Positions 1-4,383 of a stretch of DNA of 8,602 bases are shown piece after piece. The translations under genes were made by a program, and so were the position numbers. Where the stretch lies: the NCBI GenBank assembly GCA_902477615.1, contig CABSHY010000042.1:1-8602 (forward strand), written 5' to 3'. The stretch comes from an uncultured Sutterella sp. GTDB lineage: Bacteria > Pseudomonadota > Gammaproteobacteria > Burkholderiales > Burkholderiaceae_F. The notes beneath the pieces are model-generated. The model had not been told where the DNA came from. It made no database searches and saw only the letters and a list, made by a program, of their open reading frames with translations. The first letter of the stretch is position 1, and each line of letters starts with the position of its first letter.

Positions 1-108
1 TTTGAAGCGATTTCAGAACGCTTAAACGCTAAGGTTTTCTCACCTCTTTCTGAAGAAGAGGCAGACCAACTTGAGACGTTGATGCAAAAAGTTTTAAATA
101 CCTTTTAA
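1..108 (+). CDS. C-terminal end of a probable MarR-family transcriptional regulator (5' truncated by window)
   Basis: The first 35 codons are open from the window edge and end at TAA (106-108). The peptide is charged and helical, ending LSEEEADQLETLMQKVLNTF. A run of this kind (LSxEExxxLxxLLxKl) is typical of the last dimerisation helix of MarR-type regulators, where the N- and C-terminal helices form the dimer interface. The DNA-binding winged helix would lie upstream of the window and cannot be seen. The call is supported by context: a perfect 18-bp palindrome, the usual operator shape for a MarR dimer, lies 38 bp downstream in front of a small cupin gene. A MarR regulator controlling its own operon or neighbour is common. 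With only 35 residues, another helical regulator is possible. Confidence 0.55.
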   Translation, partial: FEAISERLNAKVFSPLSEEEADQLETLMQKVLNTF

Positions 109-115
109 AAAATCA

Positions 116-135
116 GGCAACTTCGGTTGCCCTTT
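116..135 (+). terminator. Short hairpin with UUCG tetraloop after the regulator gene; weak intrinsic terminator
   Basis: GGCAAC (116-121) and GTTGCC (126-131) form a perfect 6-bp stem closed by a C(TTCG)G tetraloop, an especially stable RNA loop. The tract after it is only CTTTAAAA, so termination may be partial. The hairpin begins 7 nt after the regulator stop codon. It could end the regulator mRNA or act as a processing or stability element if the cupin gene is co-transcribed. Confidence 0.5.
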
Positions 136-146
136 AAAAACTTATT

Positions 147-164
147 TAGTTCGATATCGAACTA
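147..164. promoter_or_regulatory. Perfect 18-bp palindrome, probable operator for the adjacent MarR-type regulator
   Basis: TAGTTCGATATCGAACTA equals its own reverse complement over all 18 bases. It ends just 2 bp before the cupin Shine-Dalgarno (GGAG 167-170). Length and symmetry fit a MarR-family dimer site. A tentative promoter, TTGCCC (127-132) with TTCGAT (150-155) 17 bp apart, would put this palindrome over the -10 and transcription start, a repressing position. The match of that promoter to consensus is weak. The assignment to this regulator is inference from proximity. Confidence 0.6.
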
Positions 165-176
165 TTGGAGATAAAA

Positions 177-548
177 ATGCAAAATTTTAAGAAAGTCACT
201 ATCACGATGGAAAACCGCGACGAACTTCATAACGTGTTGAATTTGACGGGTTGCGAAGTCTCGGTCAACAAACTCCCCGCTATGGTGGCCGTTCCTTTTG
301 TTCACGCTCATACGAATAACGAAGAGCTCTACATTGTTCTTGAAGGCAAAGGCGAGCTTTACATTGATGGTGAAGTCGTTGAAATTGCTAAGGGCGATGC
401 TTTCCGCATTGATCCTGAAGGTCATCGTGCTATTCGTGCCTTAGAAACAGGCCTTCAATTTATCTGCATTCAAACGCGAAAGAACAGTCTTCAAGGCTTC
501 ACTGCAGAAGACGCGAAGATGTGCGAAGACAAAGCTCCTTGGCATTAA
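177..548 (+). CDS. Small single-domain cupin protein
   Basis: This 123-aa protein is essentially one cupin beta-barrel. Cupin motif 1 is visible at about residues 40-57 (PFVHAHTNNEELYIVLEG), with metal-ligand candidates His43, His45 and Glu49 or Glu50. Motif 2 follows at about 73-86 (GDAFRIDPEGH), with His83 as the last ligand. It is therefore probably a metal-binding cytosolic protein, but small cupins have many activities (isomerase, dioxygenase, ligand sensor), so no substrate is assigned. The start is the ATG at 177, which has TTGGAG at 165-170 six bases upstream; an in-frame TTG at 165 is itself part of that ribosome-binding site. The gene follows a probable MarR regulator and carries a perfect palindrome directly upstream, so inducible control by that regulator is likely. 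A terminator shared with the convergent nicotinamidase gene lies 14 bp beyond its stop. Confidence 0.88.
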   Translation: MQNFKKVTITMENRDELHNVLNLTGCEVSVNKLPAMVAVPFVHAHTNNEELYIVLEGKGELYIDGEVVEIAKGDAFRIDPEGHRAIRALETGLQFICIQTRKNSLQGFTAEDAKMCEDKAPWH

Positions 549-562
549 TTTTCAAATTCTGA

Positions 563-600
563 CAAAAACGGCTATCGGATTTACCCAGTAGCCGCTTTTG
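563..600. terminator. Bidirectional intrinsic terminator between convergent cupin and nicotinamidase genes
   Basis: The arms 563-574 and 589-600 pair at 11 of 12 positions. The core is CGGCTA/TAGCCG, and the outer arms CAAAA/TTTTG become the U-tract in either direction, with one A:C mismatch. The 14-nt loop is 575-588. It lies 14 bp after the cupin stop codon on one side and 14 bp after the nicotinamidase stop codon on the other, which is the expected place for a shared terminator. Confidence 0.85.
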
Positions 601-614
601 CTTGAAACGTTAAA

Positions 615-1178
615 TTAAATGACCGTTATACCTTTTTGGGTGAGCTCTTCTAATGTTTTCTTGTGACCATCAAAGTCTACATAGGCCAACGCTTCAGATA
701 CGAGCGTCACAGCAAAGCCTCGCTTATGTAAATCCAAACAGGTTTCTTTCACACAATATTCGGTCGCAATCCCCACAACCGTGACATCCATCACGCCCAT
801 TCCGGAAAGCGCTTTAGCTAAGCTCTCCCCTTTATCATTGACGCCCTCAAAGCCCGAATACTGTTCTTTATCAACTTCGCAACCTTTATAAAAAGAGCGC
901 TCCGGTTTAACAAAGGGTTTTAGATCATCGTGGATTTCCCCTCCATGCGTTCCGGCCACACAGTGCGAGGGCCAAATCCCTCCAAACTCTTTAAATGAGG
1001 AATGATTTTGGGGATGATGATCCAAAATAAAAAGAATCGGGAAGTCCTTATCTTTAGAAAGTGCCTCTTCGATTTGACGTTTGGCTTCAGCCACCGCTTC
1101 ATTGGCATGTAAACAAGCCAAACTTCCATCAATAAAGTCATAGAGCATATCCACGACAACCATCGCATTTCTCGGCAT
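615..1178 (-). CDS. pncA: Nicotinamidase-like cysteine hydrolase (isochorismatase superfamily)
   Basis: The predicted 187-aa protein would deamidate nicotinamide to nicotinate for NAD salvage. The Asp-Lys-Cys catalytic triad of the family is visible as Asp10 (VVVDMLYDF), Lys98 (SFYKG) and Cys142 (GIATEYCVKET). The metal site appears as Asp53, His55 and His59 in LDHHPQNHSSF plus His72 in WPSHCVAGT. The WPxHC and ATxYCVK stretches and the length are typical of PncA rather than of the wider isochorismatase group. The ATG at 1178 is chosen because GAGGAG (1191-1186) lies 7 nt upstream; an in-frame ATG at 1205 would place that site inside the gene. It lies third in a leftward set, 113 bp after an unrecognised gene. 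That gap has no terminator and only a weak -10-like TATGAT (1206-1201), so it may be read from upstream. A shared terminator follows. Confidence 0.85.
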   Translation of the reverse strand: MPRNAMVVVDMLYDFIDGSLACLHANEAVAEAKRQIEEALSKDKDFPILFILDHHPQNHSSFKEFGGIWPSHCVAGTHGGEIHDDLKPFVKPERSFYKGCEVDKEQYSGFEGVNDKGESLAKALSGMGVMDVTVVGIATEYCVKETCLDLHKRGFAVTLVSEALAYVDFDGHKKTLEELTQKGITVI

Positions 1179-1291
1179 ACCTATTCTCCTCTTTCTAATC
1201 ATCATAACTCAAAACATCACTACAAAATAGACTTAAAACTCTTGTGGATTATTGCTATTGCGGAAAGGACTGGTTAAGAAGTCATGCAGGC

Positions 1292-1867
1292 TCAATCTTT
1301 TGCATTCATCTCCTTTAATCTTGACTCTTCAAATAATGACTCAGTCCAGTCCCTGTAACCCTCTAATTCCCAATCTTTGAATTCCTTTATTTTTCGTCGA
1401 TATTCATTGATGTTTTTAACACTTAACGTTTTTGCTTCGAGCTTAAATTCTTCTGGTAACCACGGTTGAGCTCGTGCGGTCAAAGTCTTTTCCACTGCAT
1501 TAATCGTAATATTGGCCTCAAGTTCTACCAACGCAACTGCATATTGTGCAAAGATATCGGGATCATAAGAGCTTAGAGGACAAGTTAAAGGCATCCAACG
1601 AGCAAAGGCATTTAAGTCTCCCAATTCAACACGCTGTCCCTTTTCATCGGTCAAAACTACAATCATTCGACTATCAATACTTAATGACAGGCGTACAGAA
1701 AAGCATCTTTTCCTATTCAAAAAACCTTCAACTTTCAAACCGTTCGAAGTCACCCTCACTTCATCAATCTTTCCCTCTTGACCTGCAAGGCAAAGATAGT
1801 TGATTAATGCCGGCAATCCTTGAGCGCTGAAAAGACTTGTGATGGGGTTCAATTTAAGTTCTCGCAT
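1292..1867 (-). CDS. Uncharacterised protein encoded directly after an HD hydrolase gene
   Basis: I do not recognise this 191-aa protein. It has no signal peptide, no membrane segment and no familiar catalytic motif. Residues 1-110 look like mixed alpha/beta with strand-like hydrophobic stretches (FSVRLSLSIDSRMIVVL). From about 145 it becomes a charged, Lys/Glu/Arg-rich helical tail with several tryptophans (EFKDWELEGYRDW). The ATG at 1867 has a strong GGAGG (1876-1872) four bases upstream, in the 9-bp gap after the stop codon of the HD hydrolase gene. The two are therefore almost certainly one transcriptional and translational unit. The pairing suggests a partner or regulator of the hydrolase, but no function can be assigned. 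The codon use and good ribosome-binding site support a real gene. Confidence 0.78.
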   Translation of the reverse strand: MRELKLNPITSLFSAQGLPALINYLCLAGQEGKIDEVRVTSNGLKVEGFLNRKRCFSVRLSLSIDSRMIVVLTDEKGQRVELGDLNAFARWMPLTCPLSSYDPDIFAQYAVALVELEANITINAVEKTLTARAQPWLPEEFKLEAKTLSVKNINEYRRKIKEFKDWELEGYRDWTESLFEESRLKEMNAKD

Positions 1868-1876
1868 ACTGCCTCC

Positions 1877-2464
1877 TCATCGAAAAGACTTCACTTCATT
1901 AAAGAGTCGACGTAGCTCAACAGCTTTTGGTGCCTTACGCTCTTCATAGACCTGAATAATCGAGTCGTAATACCAAAGCGTCATTTCCTTTTTCTTTTGA
2001 CGGTCGTACTCTGATTTAATGAAGCGGTCATAAACACATTCGCCCACTCGATAAAGTTCAGAAAGAATTGATTGAAGATTGTGCCACTTATCCGCCATAC
2101 TCACTAGCAAAGTATCGTCACCAACTGTCTTTAAGTGCTCAAGATAAGTGAGCTTTCTCGGCAACCACGGGGTTTTCTGCGTTGGATTATCCGGAATGAT
2201 ATCTGAGCACTCTTTCACCATCCTCAAAACATTTTCGCCACCAATTTCTTCAATGCGCTGAGCCATGCCCGCACCGCAATCTTCCAATACATCATGCAAA
2301 AGCGCTGCCATAAACTGCTCTTCGTTACCACCCCAAACTAAAACTTGTGAAGCAACCCCCATCGGATGACTGATGTAAGGAATATTGATGCCTTTACGAA
2401 TTTGGTGACGGTGGGCAAAGTTGGCGAGTTCAAAGGCCTTCGAGGTTTTTTCATAATCAAACAT
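1877..2464 (-). CDS. Standalone HD-domain hydrolase of the RelA/SpoT (ppGpp hydrolase-like) type
   Basis: This 195-aa protein is almost entirely one HD domain of the kind forming the hydrolase half of SpoT/Rel and of small alarmone hydrolases such as MESH1. The motif order matches: AHxxQxRKG near residues 17-25, PYISHPMGVA with His33, LLHDVLED with His57-Asp58 and Glu61-Asp62, and MADKWHNL with Asp125 and Asn129. These would bind a Mn ion and cleave the 3'-pyrophosphate of (p)ppGpp or a related nucleotide. There is no synthetase, TGS or ACT domain, and at this length no room for one. The last third is more divergent, so another nucleotide substrate is possible. The ATG at 2464 is preceded by AAGGGG. 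It heads a leftward group with an unknown gene 9 bp downstream and a nicotinamidase further on, and is divergent from a metallo-hydrolase gene. Confidence 0.82.
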   Translation of the reverse strand: MFDYEKTSKAFELANFAHRHQIRKGINIPYISHPMGVASQVLVWGGNEEQFMAALLHDVLEDCGAGMAQRIEEIGGENVLRMVKECSDIIPDNPTQKTPWLPRKLTYLEHLKTVGDDTLLVSMADKWHNLQSILSELYRVGECVYDRFIKSEYDRQKKKEMTLWYYDSIIQVYEERKAPKAVELRRLFNEVKSFR

Positions 2465-2536
2465 TTTTATCCCCTTATCTACACTACAAGATTAAAGCCA
2501 TATCCGTCATTTATTGATGCAATACCAATCGTAAGA

Positions 2537-2564
2537 TTGACGAGAGCTCAAACAGTGCTACTAT
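2537..2564 (+). promoter_or_regulatory. Sigma70-type promoter with extended -10 for the metallo-hydrolase gene
   Basis: TTGACG (2537-2542) and TACTAT (2559-2564) are separated by 16 bp, with TG at 2556-2557 making an extended -10 (TGcTACTAT). A start near 2571 would give a leader of about 22 nt carrying AAGGAG (2581-2586). The inverted repeat CAATC-GTAA-GATTG (2526-2539) overlaps the -35 element and could be an operator. It lies between the two divergent genes, so it could also affect the HD hydrolase gene. Confidence 0.6.
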
Positions 2565-2592
2565 TTTCTGATACTCAGCCAAGGAGAACGCC

Positions 2593-3402
2593 ATGCTTTT
2601 AACCGTTGTTGTTGAAAATTTCTGCCAAAATCAAAACCTCAAAAGCGAATGGGGCTACTCTCTTCATCTCAAAAATGAAACAACTGATCTTCTTCTCGAT
2701 ACTGGTGGCTACCAACACGCTCTTGAACACAACGCCAAATACTTAGGCCTAGATTGGAAAGCGTTAAAAGACGTCGTTCTCTCTCACAGTCACTTTGATC
2801 ACACGGCCGGTCTCATGGATGTTGTTCGCATGGCCCCTCAAGCCACCATTTGGGGTGGAGCGGGTTTTGAAAAGCAACGCTGGAGCGATGCAGATCACGC
2901 CCGAAACGGCGGTGGCGGCGCTGTAATGGCCAGTGTCATTGATCGCACGATTGATCCGTGGGCTGAAGTTACCCCTGATGTGATTGCTTTTACCGTTCCC
3001 CAATCGGAACGAAATCCCAAATTTGTTAACGCTCGTGATATGTGGGAAGAAACGCCCAATGGCAACATCATCCCCGATACCTTCACGGACGATGTGAGTT
3101 TATTGGTACGTGGAGAGCGTGGCTACTCAGTTGTTTTGGGTTGCGCTCATGCGGGGCTGCCTAATATTCTCGCTTACGCCCAAAAGACCTTTGGTATTGA
3201 TTCATTTGATACGGTCTTGGGTGGCACCCACCTTTGTTCTGTACCGGATAGCGAATTAGACGCTTGGATGGGAATTCTCAAGAGCTTTAACGTCAAACGA
3301 TGGCGACCCAACCACTGCACGGGGTTTCATGCAGCCGCACGTCTGGCTCAAACTTTTGATGATGTTCAGTGGGCGGGTTGCGGCACGCGCATCCAACTCT
3401 AG
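2593..3402 (+). CDS. Metallo-beta-lactamase-fold hydrolase, COG1237 type
   Basis: The 269-aa protein has the MBL-fold zinc site HxHxDH as SHSHFDHTAG (His65, His67, Asp69, His70), then GCAHAG with His186 and GGTHL with His213. The last two motifs, together with PNHCTG near 239-244, are characteristic of the COG1237 branch, whose best-known members act in methanopterin-type ribofuranosylaminobenzene phosphate synthesis. In bacteria most members have no known substrate, so only the fold and a probable binuclear metal centre are assigned. No signal peptide is seen, so it is likely cytosolic. The ATG at 2593 has AAGGAG six bases upstream and a good promoter at 2537-2564. It is transcribed alone. 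Its stop is only 7 bp from the stop of the convergent nrdG, so its terminator must lie within that gene. Confidence 0.85.
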   Translation: MLLTVVVENFCQNQNLKSEWGYSLHLKNETTDLLLDTGGYQHALEHNAKYLGLDWKALKDVVLSHSHFDHTAGLMDVVRMAPQATIWGGAGFEKQRWSDADHARNGGGGAVMASVIDRTIDPWAEVTPDVIAFTVPQSERNPKFVNARDMWEETPNGNIIPDTFTDDVSLLVRGERGYSVVLGCAHAGLPNILAYAQKTFGIDSFDTVLGGTHLCSVPDSELDAWMGILKSFNVKRWRPNHCTGFHAAARLAQTFDDVQWAGCGTRIQL

Positions 3403-3409
3403 AAAAGCA

Positions 3410-4144
3410 TTACTCGCGCCGCAACTCAAACGTCTCAAAAAGGGACTTGAGCGTTTCAATTGTCTCTTTTTGCGGGGACTCGTAGCCCACTTTCTCAAAG
3501 GGGAGATTTAAGTGAGGAGGCAAGCGATAGACTTGTAAGGCGTAGTTTTTAACGCCCAGCACTTTAAGTTCTTTGGCAAGATCGATGACCTTGTCGTCTG
3601 GCAAATAATTCGGGTGGGCAGTTGTGCGGCACTCATATTGAATACCCGCGTCTTGAATGAGTTTCAAACAGGACAAAACCATGGAGGCGGGTTCCCCTTT
3701 TTCTAACCCCGAAATGTAGCGATAAGCCTCTTCATCGGATAATGAGGCTTTAACATCAAGTCCTACCCAATCCACCCATTTCAGTAACGGCTCTAAGTGT
3801 GTGGGGTAGCAGCCTGACGTATGAAGACCCACTAAATACCCCATCGCTTTGACTTTTTGCATGGCGTCTTCGAGCGCCGGATCCAATGTAGGTTCACCAC
3901 CGGAAAAAACGACGGCATCCAAGAGTCCCTTGCGACGCTCCAAAAGCGTCATCAACTCTTCCCAACTTGAGTGAACATAGTCGGGATTAAACTCTCGCGG
4001 CTGCATGTGGGGGTTATGACAATAACGGCAACGCCAAGGACAGCCCTGCACAAAGACCACAGCGGAAAATTTGCCCGGATAGTCAATGCTCGCATAGGGG
4101 GTAATGCCGGCAATTTTTAAGTCAGTCGCGTTGCGTTGAGTCAT
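3410..4144 (-). CDS. nrdG: Anaerobic ribonucleoside-triphosphate reductase activating protein (radical SAM)
   Basis: This 244-aa radical-SAM enzyme would use S-adenosylmethionine and a [4Fe-4S] cluster to create the glycyl radical on the class III reductase. The cluster cysteines are Cys35, Cys39 and Cys42 in GCPWRCRYCHNP (CxxxCxxC), and the SAM-binding SGGEP stretch is at 81-85. The N-terminal GITPYASIDYPGK and the length fit the longer NrdG form usually called NrdG2 (TIGR02495) rather than the shorter E. coli type. Its ATG at 4144 is preceded by AAGGA (4155-4151). The substrate is evidently encoded just upstream: the 57-aa radical subunit and the 675-aa NrdD. A strong terminator hairpin stands immediately before the ribosome-binding site, so expression probably depends on read-through. 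The 3' end lies 7 bp from a convergent gene. Confidence 0.93.
   Translation of the reverse strand: MTQRNATDLKIAGITPYASIDYPGKFSAVVFVQGCPWRCRYCHNPHMQPREFNPDYVHSSWEELMTLLERRKGLLDAVVFSGGEPTLDPALEDAMQKVKAMGYLVGLHTSGCYPTHLEPLLKWVDWVGLDVKASLSDEEAYRYISGLEKGEPASMVLSCLKLIQDAGIQYECRTTAHPNYLPDDKVIDLAKELKVLGVKNYALQVYRLPPHLNLPFEKVGYESPQKETIETLKSLFETFELRRE
3437..3471 (+). terminator. Probable terminator of the metallo-hydrolase gene, inside the 3' end of convergent nrdG
   Basis: In rightward RNA, AAAAAGGGAC (3437-3446) pairs with GTCTCTTTTT (3462-3471) over 10 positions with one G:U wobble. An inner TTGA/TCAA pairing (3447-3450 with 3456-3459) shortens the loop. The 3' arm ends in five T residues. It starts 34 bp after the metallo-hydrolase stop and overlaps nrdG codons on the other strand. 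The stem is partly A:T, so strength is uncertain. Confidence 0.45.
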
Positions 4145-4155
4145 GGGGATTCCTT

Positions 4156-4193
4156 AAAAAAGCGTCGCACAAACAGTCTTCGTGCGACGCTTT
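4156..4193 (-). terminator. Strong intrinsic terminator between the glycyl-radical subunit gene and nrdG
   Basis: Read leftward, the arms AAAGCGTCGCAC and GTGCGACGCTTT (4193-4182 with 4170-4159) form a perfect 12-bp stem with an 11-nt loop. A run of six T residues (4161-4156) partly overlaps the stem base. It is the strongest terminator in the window. Only 11 nt separate the T-run from the nrdG start codon, and they contain its Shine-Dalgarno, so no promoter fits between. nrdG expression must come from leaky or regulated read-through. Confidence 0.9.
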
Positions 4194-4207
4194 AAGTTTC
4201 GAGCGTT

Positions 4208-4381
4208 TTATTTGTTCAAGCCGCACTTACTTTCTTCGAAGTACTTGCGCTCGGCAAACTCACCTTTTTTACCCGTGTTAAAGGATGAGACCGGACGATG
4301 GTAGCCCATCACACGCGTCCATACTTCACAGGGTTGGCGTTCGCTGTCTTTTAATTCAATTTTGTTTTCGTCTTTTTGCAT
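4208..4381 (-). CDS. Separate glycyl-radical domain subunit of class III ribonucleotide reductase
   Basis: This 57-aa protein carries the radical-bearing tail that is normally the C-terminus of NrdD. The stretch CEVWTRVMGYHRPV (residues 18-31), followed by SFNTGKKGEFAERK, matches the usual NrdD ending, with Gly26 as the predicted radical residue. The upstream 675-aa NrdD ends just before this point. The ATG at 4381 lies 2 bp after the nrdD stop codon, with GAGGA inside the last nrdD codons as ribosome-binding site, so the two are probably translationally coupled. A TTG at 4402 in the same frame is less likely as start. The frame is -1 relative to nrdD. A role like GrcA/YfiD, the detachable radical domain for pyruvate formate-lyase, is an apt comparison, though here no intact copy exists in the large subunit. 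The first 16 residues are charged and have no recognised counterpart. A strong terminator follows. Confidence 0.85.
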   Translation of the reverse strand: MQKDENKIELKDSERQPCEVWTRVMGYHRPVSSFNTGKKGEFAERKYFEESKCGLNK

Positions 4382-4383
4382 TT

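Noticed and set aside
165..176. In-frame TTG start giving the cupin four extra residues
   Set aside because: This TTG is part of the TTGGAG ribosome-binding site for the ATG at 177.
1179..1205. In-frame ATG at 1205 for the nicotinamidase
   Set aside because: It would place the GAGGAG site inside the coding region; the family's conserved N-terminus begins shortly after the ATG at 1178.
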